Below, in pieces: positions 11,531 to 22,954 of a DNA stretch of 64,000 nucleotides (its first letter is position 1; each line of letters starts with the position of its first letter). The notes under the pieces are model-generated. The model was not told the DNA's origin. It searched no databases and saw only the letters and a list, made by a program, of their open reading frames with translations. The stretch is from Rhodosorus marinus (taxonomy: Eukaryota; Rhodophyta; Stylonematophyceae; Stylonematales; Stylonemataceae), in contig JAMWBK010000004.1 in NCBI GenBank assembly GCA_029953675.1, positions 2,170,001 to 2,234,000 of the forward strand, read 5' to 3'. The position numbers and the translations under genes are program-made.

Positions 11531-12730
11531 CCACCGCACAGAAGGCTCGCTCGCCACCCGAAATCGATCGATCGATGAATCAAGCGTGCTTGGCCAGCAG
11601 TTTGATCCCGTCATCAAATCAGTTGGGACAGGTTTTTCGGTTCTTGAATATCCAAAACTATTCTACCGGATTGATACGAGATTTAGGGTTTCCAATAGAA
11701 TTTGGGACAGAAACGAAACGGGACAAACTGGTTGCTGGGTGCGAAAGTTCGTGAATCATCCAGAAAGGACATGGGGCTGGACAACGCGCTCGAATGGCTT
11801 GATCTCACTGGCGCACTTGCTGCATTTCTGTCTCTATATTTGAAAATACTCGAAGGATGCGCAGAAGACGATTACGACTACGAAGAAATTAAGTGCAGAC
11901 TACGCGAGAACTTCTTCGGCAATGCAACCGCAAACGCGTGAGTCACAGCGCATCAAAGCGCACTGGAAAATGTACTGGGCACTGGCATGACTGTACCAAG
12001 TGACGTAAAGAGGGAAAACCCATCTCCTGGCGCCAGATATGCAACTGTCGCAACCTCTTGCAAAAGTACGGTGAATCCAGTGCACTTTTATGCATTGTGA
12101 AGATCCTCATCAGTTTATCAGCTGCTTCGAAAACTTCAATGAGAGAAACAGGACTGCTACTCACCCTGTTTGGACTGAAGAGTACACAGTCATTGATGCG
12201 TCGCGTCTCGATCGTTTCAGGCCTGGCGGGTCGCCGATGGCTGTTGGGACACCAAAAATTTGACTAGAAAAAATTCGTGACGACTTTAAACGGACTGCTG
12301 ATTTCTCTCCTGGATTCCACGTTAGTTCTCCTCATCGTGTAGCCTAGCAGAACATACGTACAGGAGTCGTTTATCTACACCGCAAAGCAAACGGCTATGA
12401 GTACTGCATTCCGTAGTGCTGTGTGCTTCAATTCCTGTGCTAAATGCATCAGTTCCCAAAGCGTTTAGCGGAAGTCTTTATCGACATCAGCCGCTGTTGC
12501 CGAGAAAAGTTCCTTCGCCCCAGCACCTATGAGCAGGGTGCGGCTCTTGACAAGGAAAGGATCTGTCTCACGTCGCCTGTAGCGATGTCGATTTTTCTCT
12601 TCGATGTTCGCATGACTTCGAGAAAATGCGATGAAAGGATGGACAAAAGCAAGTACAGCAGGCTCTTCTCCCTCAGCTACTAACATATCTTTAATGGCTT
12701 CTGAATATAGATTCAACTAGCTTCGGTCAA

Positions 12731-14777
12731 TCAATCAGCATACAATCCTCCTTCCAAATCCTTCTCCTTGCCAAGCTCCATGAACGTCCTGTTCTCTTCT
12801 TTGATACATGCGAGCTCTGCCTTTAGAGTCTTAATCTTTGATATAGTCATTCGAATGCTACCTTCGGACTTTTCATGTTCGAGTTCCATGTGAGTCTCTT
12901 GGTATTGTCTCCACCATTCTCGTTCTTCTTTGAGCCTCCGACTATGTTCGGACTTGAATTCGCCCACCCAAGTCGCAGCCTTCTCAGCTGCTACCCGGGT
13001 TAGCCGTTGCGAAGTAGCGTGATAGTCCTTTCGACGCCTGTGAAGTTGAATTCTTGCTTTCTGCCTCACGTCCTGAACTTGGTACCTAGACACAGCTTTT
13101 AGCGCATCCTCAACTTTCCGTAAGTCTTCTGAGAGGCAAGGGAAGTTACAATGGACGAAACGGCTGTTAGCGAAATCTATTGAAGTCGAACTTCTCAAAA
13201 ATATGGCAGCTTGTTCACCTTCAACTTCACTGTCACAATCTGTATGAACATCATTAGCTTCTTGCAGACGTTCGGAACGACGTTCGGGCTGCACCAATGC
13301 AAGAAATGTTAAAGTTAGATAGATAGAATAAGAGGTGAAGCCTGTTAATTGACTTGATTCATACTGTTAGGGTGGATGAAGCTAGCGATTTTCCTCTTGG
13401 AAGATCTCTGATAAGTGATGGAAGTACCAATTCGTCGCCATTCGATATGTCCTTGGAACAGAAGAGCTTTTTGTTCAGCCGGCGGCTTCTGTTTGATAGA
13501 AGTGAAATTGTGGAGCTCTTACCTTGCGTGGTGACTGTATCATGGGGCTCTGCAGGTTGCCGCAAGGAGATGAGAAAGTAGACGAAAAGGAGCTCTCGGA
13601 ATCATTGTCGCTCTGCTTGCAAACAAGCAAGGGGCACACTATGAGAAACCCAGTGACTATTAAACGGGATCCAGATGTTTTAAACTCCATACTTACCTGG
13701 TAAAGGCTTAGACTACGCCGTTCCTTCTTAGTGGGTGTAGAATTATTTTCCGCCGCAGCGCTGTCAAAGCGAACTCTCGCTTCATTGAGCTCCACTAGCT
13801 GTTTCCTAGTTTCCTCGAGTTCCTGTTTGAGTTCTGTTAAAAGAGAAAACTGGTAAGCAGCAATATAGGACTTCTCTAATCTAATAACTCTTGCTTCACG
13901 AGCACGATCAGCCTCTGCTGAGCTTGAGAAAAAAATTACCATCCTGAGCATCATGGACTTGAGCCAGGTCTTGTATTGATCTACTGATTTGCATTTCTAG
14001 CTCTGGGTCAAACACATTTTTCTTGACTGCGTCTCGCTCTTCATATTTCTGAGTTTCTGAAGGGCTTAAGCTTCCCTGTATTTGATAATGATCAATTGAA
14101 AAGGTTTAGTTGCAGTCTTGCTGGCCACATCCCTCTTTTCCTGGACAAGCTCACCTCTGATGAGCTTTTTGAGAACCGCTCAACAGGAGATACTGGAGAG
14201 CTTGGCTTGCGACTTTTTACGCCTTTGCCCAACCATCCCTTCGCGTTTTGCTCCCTGACGCTTCCGTCCTGTATTTTTTGGTACCCCATCTCTGCATTCA
14301 AGAAAATGAGTGGGGAGCAACAATTAGTAGTCGCAAGTGCGGCGCGGTGTAAAATGGTGCGTACTTTTTTGCTTATCATCAGGTGATGTCGACTTTTCTC
14401 GAGGTGCGAGCTTTGCACTTTTGATTGGCCTCGAGTTTCTAGGCCAGGGCTGTATTCTTCTGTCTTGAAGATTGCTCGCCAACCCATTGTTTTCTTGATT
14501 CCTAGTCGCATTGGCCTTGTCCAAATCCGCCTTTCGTTTGGCGCTTACATCTCGTAAGTCGCTATGTCCTCCCCGTGTTTGCGAATTCTTCTGCGCAGAG
14601 TTGCGACTGTGCGATCTTCTTTCCGCTTTCCAAGCTTCCAGCCTCGATCGCATTTCTGCTTGACGCAGGTCTGTATATCTTAACACCTAGACAAAAAAGA
14701 AGAACGAGACCCCAAAACTGCACTCTGAGCTTTTTGGAAGGTCATCCCATCCTCAGAGCAGCGTTCACTCTCACCAT
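12731..14777 (-). CDS. Coiled-coil protein of unknown function
   Basis: Multi-exon gene encoding a charged helical protein. Likely exons: a tiny first exon ending in the ATG at 14777-14775, then 14686-14365, 14291-14155, 14075-13985, 13914-13697, 13615-13523, a short exon from about 13494, and 13286-12731. Coiled-coil stretches include LTELKQELEETRKQLVELNEA and, in the last exon, SKIKTLKAELACIKEENRT with a basic-acidic heptad pattern. A Ser-rich segment (SESSFSSTFSSP) precedes the last two exons. Most junctions agree in phase; the one between about 13380 and 13286 needs the weak donor GTCAAT or a different frame in the preceding exon. No family was recognised; a cytoskeletal or centrosomal scaffold is possible but unsupported. 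Confidence 0.5.
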
Positions 14778-15896
14778 GGCCGCTTTCGCAGCGAAGCTAG
14801 AAGGCTACAACCAAAAACTAACCCTTTTTGCAGTAGTACTGGGATTCTAAAAATATGGAGCCCTAAAGATTATCCGTCCATAACCAGCAATCGTTCGACG
14901 AGTTTTTCAAGGCAGCTCAGCAGCACATATACCACATCGTCCCCCACGCAAACATCGTCGTCCACGACTCAACTGCAAAAAGAACTCGTTCACTACTAGA
15001 TTAAAAAAACCATCAACACTGGAACCTGGCTCATGCTACAAGGCCACCTACATTTCCACCTACTAAGGAACTTGCCCACTAAAACCAACGCCGGTTTCAG
15101 CCCCAATCTCAAAGCTCAATCAGCTTCGTAACGGCTATGATCCGTTGAGATTTAAAAATTACTGCCAAAAGAACCAGTGTCAGGAACCTACTACAAATTG
15201 TTTTCCTCCACGTGTTTATTTCTTGAAATATATCAAATTGATTCAATACACGTGTCAAAATAATCAGTTTGTGTTTACGACTCATATTTTTACACGTGTC
15301 TCTTAATACATATACAGTCCTAACGTTAAGCATAGTGTTTTCGTCGATGTTGATTGACAAGATCTGATCGTTTGGTGCGCCTGGGGAACTAGAATGTGGA
15401 AGCCGGTTTACACTAGGAGAGGCCAAAAAACCTGTCAAAAAGGACGGGGGACACCTGCCTACAGCTTTGTACGGCCGAACCTCGTCTATTGAAACCATCG
15501 GCGGAAACGATCCTGCCTTGAATCAACTAGTGAAAACGGCTGGTCTGTAAGTACGCCGCTGAACCCGGGAATGAACTCTCCATTGGTTGGCAATCGCGCA
15601 GATCCGGTCCGGAAGCGGCTACCCAACAATAGGTATTGCTATCTATTAAGTATTAAATTTCTGGTACAAGGAGAGCTGATACGAGAGTCGCAGCTCGGTT
15701 TTGCGACACAATATACGGGTTACTCTCTAGACCATTTCTGCTGGGTTTTGTATACATACTCATAGACTTGAGTTCGGACTCAAATGGACCAACTCCCCGA
15801 CGCATAGGGCGGAACAACACCCCACCTAAGCGATCGTGGTCTACGTATCTTATATGCAATGACGATGCTCTAATCCATGGTCGAGTAGACACAAGT
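14778..15896. other. Intergenic, AT-rich, with ACACGTGT palindromes
   Basis: Nothing coding was recognised. The part 15130-15330 is AT-rich and carries CACGTG at 15209 and ACACGTGT at 15248 and 15292. Confidence 0.5.
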
Positions 15897-17958
15897 CTAG
15901 TCCACTATTGCTCTTCCGAAAATTCCTCCGCTGCTGTTCCTAACAGCGTCACTCTTCATTATTTCGTTCGGAACGTGAGCCCCTGCTTCCTCCAGTTTTA
16001 GCTGTTGTCGCAAGAATAACACAGACGTTCAGTTCTCGTGCCTGCGAGTGGCTCTCATAAGACCGCAATACTAATACCTTCAGATCATAGAAGACATCGG
16101 AATCAGCAGCAGTGACAAGAGTCCACGCCGTTCCCTTTCTTCCTGCTCTTCCGGTTCTCCCGATTCTGTGGATGTAAGGGTCAATCCTGTACAGTTACAA
16201 CGAAAACGAGGAAGAAGCACATCGACATGTCAGCAATTACAGCAATGTAGTAAACGAATCTGGCGACTATTCTCTGAAACTTACTGTTTCGGCATTTCAA
16301 AGTTGATAACATGGTTAACCCCTTTGATGTCTATTCCTCTGCCCAGAACATCTGTTGCAATCAGGACTCCAAGCTTTCCGGACTTGAAGCTGCTGAGGTT
16401 CTCCTCTCGTTGCTCCTGGTTCTTGCCGGAATGGATTACTGCAGTCCGAACTCCAGTGTCCGCTTCGATCGATCGAGAAACCGCATCACAGCCTTTCTTC
16501 GTGTTCACGAAAACGATTATGGGAGGTTCCAGCATCCGAATAAGCTCCGACAGACGGTTCTTCTTCTTCTGCTCTGAGGGAAGGAATTCCACCTTCTGCT
16601 CGACTAGATCTGCTGATTTCCCGGTCTCACCAACGGCAATGATTACGGGCCTTCTCAGAAACTTTCTGGCTAGCCTTTCCACGGCAGGAGGCATAGTCGC
16701 AGAAAACATGAAGGTCTGCCGGTACACTTTAGAATCTGTGTCCATCAAATCATCTTCTTCCTCGGGCTTCAAATTAGAGGAGGGAATTGCATCAAGTACT
16801 CCCTGGACCTGTGGCTCGAATCCCATGTCGATCATTCTATCGGCTTCGTCCAACACGAGGTACTTGCACTGGTTGAGAACGCAGAACCGTCTATCCAAAC
16901 AGTCGATCATTCGTCCGGGAGTGGCTACAACGATCTCACATCCTTCACGAAGAGCCATTCCTTGCGTTTCGATGGGGAGCCCACCAACGACCGAGCAAAC
17001 TCGATAGCCCAGTGGCTCAGCAAACTTCCGGGCCTCTGTTTCGATCTGCTGCGCGAGCTCACGAATTGGAGCCATGATCAGGGCATAAGGTCCTTCAGCG
17101 CTGTTCGCAGAGGTCATGGGCGGCATTTTGGATATGTACACGAGCATTGGAAGAACAAACGCAGCAGTTTTCCCAGACCCGGTTTCGGCGAGTCCAATCA
17201 TATCCTTTGTTTGAAGAGCAATTGGGATTGCAGCCATTTGGATTGGTCGCGGCGCGGGATACCCTGCCTTCTCGACAATCAGCTTTTGTAGAAGTGGAGG
17301 CAACCCAGATTCCTCCCAGCTTCTCGCCGGGTTGGGACAGTTTCCTCCACGTACGGCGATGGAATGATCCTCCTTAAATATTCTCCAATCTCGCTCCGTA
17401 AGCTCGTCGCGGTCTTTTTCAGACCAGTGCCTCGTGTCCTTCATCTTTTTGCTCTTACGCAAATGAACCGGGTCCGCCCATTTATCATCGGCCTGCCTGT
17501 CGTTTCCTGCTACTCCTCGTGCTTTGCTTTCCCTACCATTTCGTCTCGGGCTATCGGCAGCGCGGTCCTTCCCAGTATCCGCATCCATACCCGCGAGTCT
17601 GCCTCGTCCGAAGGCGACGCTGTGCTCGGCTTTTGCAAGATCCGCATAATATCCATACGCGTTGTCCCTGGACGTATCCTCGGTGGCTTCCCAGTCAAAC
17701 TTGAAGCGAAATTTTTCTGACGGTCGAACCGTCCGCTTTCTATCTTCCTTTTCATGCATGTAATGCCTTCGAATGGCCTCATGCAGTTTATCCTCCTCAC
17801 GACGTTCCCTCGCACTCCGTCGATCTCTGTCTCTGTCTCTGTCTCTGTCTCTGTCTCTGTCTCTGTCTCTGTCTCTGTCTCTGTCTCTGTCTCTGTCTCT
17901 GTCTCTGTCTCTGTCTCTGTCTCTGTCTCTGTCTCTGTCTCTGTCTCTGTCTCTGCCT

Positions 17959-18012
<54 letters not shown>

Positions 18013-18777
18013 TTGTCCCTCCACCTCTCAGTTCTATCGCTCCTCTCCCGCGTTGAGGTGCCCTAAGCGTATCAGTTCACAAGAAAGCGCAGTGAAGAAG
18101 GAAGAGCCACTGATATGTGAGGTCCAAAGACCAAGGAAGGAGGGTGGCTCGGTCGGTTTTCTTACGTCCTTTTGCCGCGGCAGGCCATCCCTGCTCGGTC
18201 TCTCTGGGTTCTGCATTGTTCTCTGCATAGCTCGCTTCTCCGCAAGTCTCGCAAGTGCCTGAGTCTCCCGTGCTTGCTTGGAGAGGAACACCGGCTTGAG
18301 CTGAGCCTCCGTTTCCTCTTTTTTCTTCTTCAAAAGCTCTTCCAAGGCAAGTGGCTCCTTTTTCCCTCCTTTTTCCTCTGCGGCGGTTGGTTCTGGTTTC
18401 TCCGAAACATGCTTGTTGTCCGCCGCCGCCCATCTAGCATCTTCTCCCCGAGAAGGTGAACGAGGTAAAGACTTCGAACGAGATGATGAATGAGACCTTG
18501 ATCTCCTCCTCCGTCGTGATCCGTCCCTCCTATATTCTCGATCTCGATCTCTCTCTCGGTTCCGGTCTCTGCTAATTTCTCTGTCTCGGCCCCTATCTCT
18601 GTCACGGTCTTTGTTTCTATCCCTATGCTTATCTCTATCTCCATCTCGATCGCGATCGCGATCCCTCTTCCGGTCACGCCCATCTCTATGCTCACCATGC
18701 CGGCTACCAAGGCTCTCTCGACGATATCTGTCCCGCTCCCGACTACGGCTTCGGCTTAAACTTCTATAACGTCCCAT
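15897..18777 (-). CDS. PRP28: Spliceosomal DEAD-box RNA helicase PRP28/DDX23
   Basis: U5 snRNP-associated ATPase that exchanges U1 for U6 at the 5' splice site. Four exons in exact phase: 18777-18166, 18062-16285, 16186-16078, 16001-15897, about 867 residues. The N-terminal ~200 residues are an RS/RD-rich domain, followed by [13 protein letters not shown] and [11 protein letters not shown], typical of this orthologue. The helicase core carries AETGSGKT (motif I), APIRELAQQ (Ia), ATPGRMID (Ib), VLDEADRM (II, DEAD), [16 protein letters not shown] (III), [14 protein letters not shown] (V) and [10 protein letters not shown] (VI). The insert between II and III ([11 protein letters not shown]) is also typical of PRP28. 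The second exon holds a hexanucleotide microsatellite coding an uninterrupted Arg-Asp run; because the unit is a multiple of three, its length can vary without shifting the frame. Confidence 0.93.
17826..18012. repeat. Hexanucleotide microsatellite inside PRP28
   Basis: About 30 tandem units: roughly 22 of CTCTGT followed by about 9 of CCCTGT on the plus strand. On the coding (minus) strand it reads GACAGA/GACAGG and codes alternating Arg and Asp. The two unit types are sharply zoned, which suggests separate expansions. Confidence 0.95.
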
Positions 18778-19811
18778 AGTCAGCTAACCGCAACGGTGGA
18801 GGATTCCTCTCGTAACAATTCCAAAAAAAAAAACAGTGCTACAAAGGACGCAGTTAAAGAATCACTCCGAGGAAATATTAGCTAGCTGAACTTTCTCCAA
18901 CGAAAATCGAACAAAACATAAGAATAAAACGGTGTTCAAGTCCAAACTCCTCAGTGGGAGTGCGTCTGCAAACGCGTATCTCCTTCAAACAGGACTAATC
19001 CCTAGAACAGCTCACACGCAACCTCATTCGAGAGGGTAACACACGGAAAAGCACAATCAAACAGCTAGAACGCATTTGCTCTCACTAGGTTTAAGCCAAC
19101 CCCTCAGATGCTCCCGTCTGAAACTCCTCGACGCAACCCAACCTCTTCGTCACTATAAACCGTCTCTGGCTTATGAGAAGACGAAAACCAGCTGCTTTTG
19201 AGGAGGTTTAGGGTAGTGGCAGGGGTGTACCAGCTTTCCAGAAAGTATTGAATCATTTGAGCTTCTATAGGAGGCAGCCAGCTCACCAGAGAAGCAAAAA
19301 ACACAAGCAAACTCTCTAGATTGGCGTATTTCAATCGATGATGGTAATCTGACAGGTGCAATGGTCGTGGCGACAAAGTCTGATCCGTTAAAAGCTGAAG
19401 ATCTGGAAAAAAAATTACCCAGCAGCTCGAAAGGCCAATTTCATGGAGTACCATACGGTTTACATGGAGTATTTACTTTCACGGAAGTGTTCAGTGGAAA
19501 GAAGCACCTTGTGAGGCCGTGCTGTCGGTCCACGAGCTCGAACCAGTTCGCCAACTGTTCAGTAAACCATTCGGATTAACTTGCGTCCCTCCACAATGCG
19601 GCAGAGCTGCCCCTATGTGGTTCGAGGGTTTTTCAAACAACCCTAACGTTGTCCGGGTTCATGCCAATTGGCATGTCATTCGCTCGCACCGGATGGAGTC
19701 GGCTAACTAGATCGAAGTTCGCATAGTAGGTTCATTCTAAGTGTGCCATGCTCCGTTCCAATGTCGAAAGGACAGGTTTATTGTGAAATAGTAGTTAATT
19801 AAGGTACATTT
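18778..19811. other. Intergenic region
   Basis: About 1 kb upstream of PRP28 and downstream of the exchanger gene. Short open frames only; no recognisable product. Confidence 0.45.
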
Positions 19812-22092
19812 CTACATGGGTTCCTCAAGACCGTCAAACATGCTACCGATGTGGTGGGGGGTGAGCGCCTCGCCGCCCTCCCCGGATAGATTTGCGAGTC
19901 TCTGGAAAGTTGCTGCGGTTGATCTTTGGTTTGCCGCATCTGCGGGGTTTGTTAGCCATGGTTTGAAGTAGATTTCATCCATTCTCTCGAGCCATCCTTT
20001 GCGCCCTTCGTCAGGTGTGGGATGTTCTTGGCCCGCGGCAAAAGTGTCCATGTCTCTGCCTTCAAGATGAGACACGTGCTTCTGGTTTTTGGACGCGGTT
20101 GCCGCTCCTTCTACTCTTAGGAGTTGCAGAATAGGCAATGTTCCGCCTCCAAGAACGATAACTGTAAACAGCACAATAGCCTAGAGCAGAAATCATGTCA
20201 ACGGTCAGCGCATGAATGGAAGCGTTCAGACAAACGACGCTTACCAGAGTCGTGGATATAACTACACGACGCGTGACCTCGTTTCCTCCAGGAAAATTCA
20301 ACGACAGAGCAAATGCAATGGCTCCGCGCAGACCGGAGAACCACATAATGAACTGATTCTTCGCATCAATTTTTGCGTTCCCGCGATACTTGTTCACCAC
20401 CCGCGACAAGGGGAAAATGTTGGCGGCCCTGTGTGGGTTTTCATCACGAGAGTGGTTGCAAAGAAGGAATTTCAGAACACTCCGATTCCTCAGAATATAA
20501 CCTTTTTGAGGATGCCTCACCTTGATGCTAACGTTAGGACGATCGCGAATGCTACAGTTGCGGAGTCCCATGAATGGTTGAATGTAGTCAAGGCCGTGCC
20601 CAAGTAGACGAACACAAAGGTCTCAGTGAGATAGGCAATGCTTTTGAAGCAGTAGTTTGATGATATCTGCGTGACTGTGCTTAGGTTCGGGTGTGCGTAG
20701 TGTGCGAGTAGGACTCCGCCCGTTAATATTCCCATGATTCCCGACATTCCAAACCCTGGATGGCGCGGAAAGAAATACGGTCAGTTTCCAGTTACTGGAC
20801 AGCAGACAGAAAGCAAGAAACCAAGCGCTCCGTAGTTTTGGATCCCACCTTCACACATGAAGTACGGCACGTACGCCATAAGCATGTAGAACGCCAGTTC
20901 CAGAGTTGGTTGCTTGCTTAGCGAAAGGTGCTTGAGAATGAGCGCTGCTAGTGCACTGGTCAATACTCCAATCACCACTGATCCGGCAAATATGTACACA
21001 AACGAGAAAATCGGAACGTACCAGTGCGGACGAGAGCTTCCAATCATCTGGGCGAACGTGTGGTACAGGACGATTGCTACCTGGAAAAGAGTTCAGAAAG
21101 TAAAGGGCAAGCGCATATTTAGCTAAATCCTTGAGAAATTACGTAGACGATCTCCTGGGTAGGTTCATGGGTTGGGGGGCGGTGACATACAGCGTCGTTT
21201 ACAACACTCTCGCCGAAGACCAAATAGTGTAAGGTACGATTGACCTTGAGTGCATTAAAAATAGCAAGCGTCGCCACGGGATCCACGGCCGATACTAAGG
21301 CTCCAAAGGTTAGCGCCTCCCATAGCCGAAACTTGTACGAAACTGCAAGGGTTCCAAGAAGGTACATTCCGAGCTGCATGACCCGTTACAAACTTCTGTT
21401 AGCAAATGACCACTCTCTGCTTTTCTGACTTGACGATACGTACCCCCCAGAAAAGAGCAGTGATGATAGTTCCGACGACAGCAAACACTAGAATGCTCCC
21501 GGATTGTCTAAAGAAATCGGCCTTGCTCAGAGAATAACCAGCTTCGAAGATGATCGGCGGAATGATGAAAAGAAAAAACTGTTCCTGATTTGGCAGCGCA
21601 TATCCCGCTGTCGCCGATATTCCGCTAAGTCGAAGAATGAGACCAATCATGATCCCAATGAAGACATAGCTTAAACAATCAGGAAGGTTGAAGAAGGAGT
21701 GCTCAGAAATCAAAAAGGACGCCACGATACAGAACGACAAAGTCATTATGAAGATTGCAAGTCCGAAACCGAGTTCATTTTGACTCTCTTCCTCGCTCCC
21801 ACCCTGAGTCAGAAGTCCAATATCTGGATCCTGATCATCGGAAAACACATTGTCAAAGTTCCTTAGTACCCTAAAGCCGTCCTAGAGAAGACATCACTCA
21901 AAAACTTACAAATTCACCAGCACAGTTACAGCTGGGGCATCCACTAGGCCTGCTTCCTTTAGTCGCAATGATGAGTGCCAGCGCAAACAGAACAAGAGCC
22001 AGGAATGCGATCGCGACAGGTAGATACGCTTGCCTCTTCTGAGACCAGGACCCGGGATCCTCCATGCTCTCATCCCTACCATCACCATCCAT
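19812..22092 (-). CDS. Sodium/proton exchanger, CPA1 (NHE/NHX) family
   Basis: Membrane antiporter exchanging Na+ or K+ for H+. Seven exons in exact phase: 22092-21910, 21881-21444, 21373-21191, 21080-20849, 20755-20521, 20428-20245, 20180-19812, about 607 residues. A first membrane segment ([17 protein letters not shown]) precedes the core. Core hallmarks are [17 protein letters not shown] (amiloride-site region), [15 protein letters not shown] and [18 protein letters not shown] (the ND of the transport site), [12 protein letters not shown], and [15 protein letters not shown] near the last membrane segments. The sequence blocks resemble endosomal/Golgi NHE6/8 and plant NHX5/6 types more than plasma-membrane ones. 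The hydrophilic C-tail is ~110 residues. The promoter probably lies in the gap shared with the divergent ADA2 gene. Confidence 0.92.
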
Positions 22093-22954
22093 ATTTTAAT
22101 ACTACTTGCAGGTTGTAAAGACTTCTTGAAAGGTCTCTCGTCGAAGTTTTCCTCCTACCTTACCACCACCACCAAACCCTTCTCAACTCTCTAATCACGA
22201 ATGTGCTTCAAATTACTATCTAAATAAAGACAAACCCTAACTCAGATTTGCGCTATCATAAATCTTCTTTTCAATATATTCATGATTAAGATCAACCGTA
22301 CAGCTAAATATTGACAAAGCTGCCCTCACGTGGATCCAGACCATAGCTTGTCCCTAAAACAAAGTCCGTGTAGCAGTATAAGTATAATTGACAGGCGAAA
22401 AAAAAAGACAACTCGCCCATTAATTGGATATTTAATACGCGTGGTTGATCTTAGTTGGGTAAATAATTGCAATAGACACGTGTGATATTTCAATTTGGTT
22501 ATTAGACCCTTTTTTATTATTATTCGTGGGATTGCCAGGAGTGCCCGTAGTTTCATTCGCTGGTATACAATGGTTCAGGACGTTTGTCAGCTCTTAATTA
22601 GATTAAAAACAAGACAAAACACGTGTCATATTTTTATTTGATATAGTTGTATCACTTAGTTTTTATCTGAAAAAGTTTGAATGGACGTAAATGTGAGAAA
22701 AAGGGCTCGTGAGAAGATATATTCAGGGTTTTTCGTAAAGTGAGTGCCGTGGTGGAAGGGCACCATTTGTACTTGAATGCGACTTGGGTGGAACCGCTAG
22801 AGTTGGGGTCGGGGAGGCTAAGGAGTGAGAGATTAGTGGGTATGTTTTGCATGGGAAGTGAGTTACAATCTTTAGGATTAACTCTTTCGTTTTAGTGGTG
22901 TTTATATTCCTTCGCTCCGTCGAGAGCGAAACAAATGAGGCAAGTTGTTTGAAG
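22093..22954. other. Divergent promoter region, AT-rich
   Basis: Between the start of the exchanger gene and the start of ADA2, so likely holding both promoters. It is AT-rich and carries ACACGTGT at 22476 and 22621. No gene was seen. Confidence 0.55.

Larger units (their letters stand above)
10930..12730. other. Repeat-bearing intergenic region
   Basis: No gene recognised. The proximal part carries degenerate direct repeats (separate entries). The rest, 11530-12730, holds only short frames; one 57-codon frame starting at an ATG at 11770 is acidic at its end but has no recognisable relatives. Confidence 0.4.

Noticed and set aside
13915-13984. A 25-nt mini-intron in the coiled-coil gene (13915-13939)
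   Set aside because: A donor 45 bases upstream gives a 70-nt intron in the same phase, in line with the other introns.
15109-15498. 130-codon minus-strand frame
   Set aside because: It lies in an AT-rich spacer with ACACGTGT repeats and shows no protein-like motif or splice support.
17754-18066. Open frames coding long Ser-Val or Ser-Leu runs
   Set aside because: They are other-frame readings of the PRP28 hexanucleotide repeat; the Arg-Asp frame is the one in phase with the helicase.
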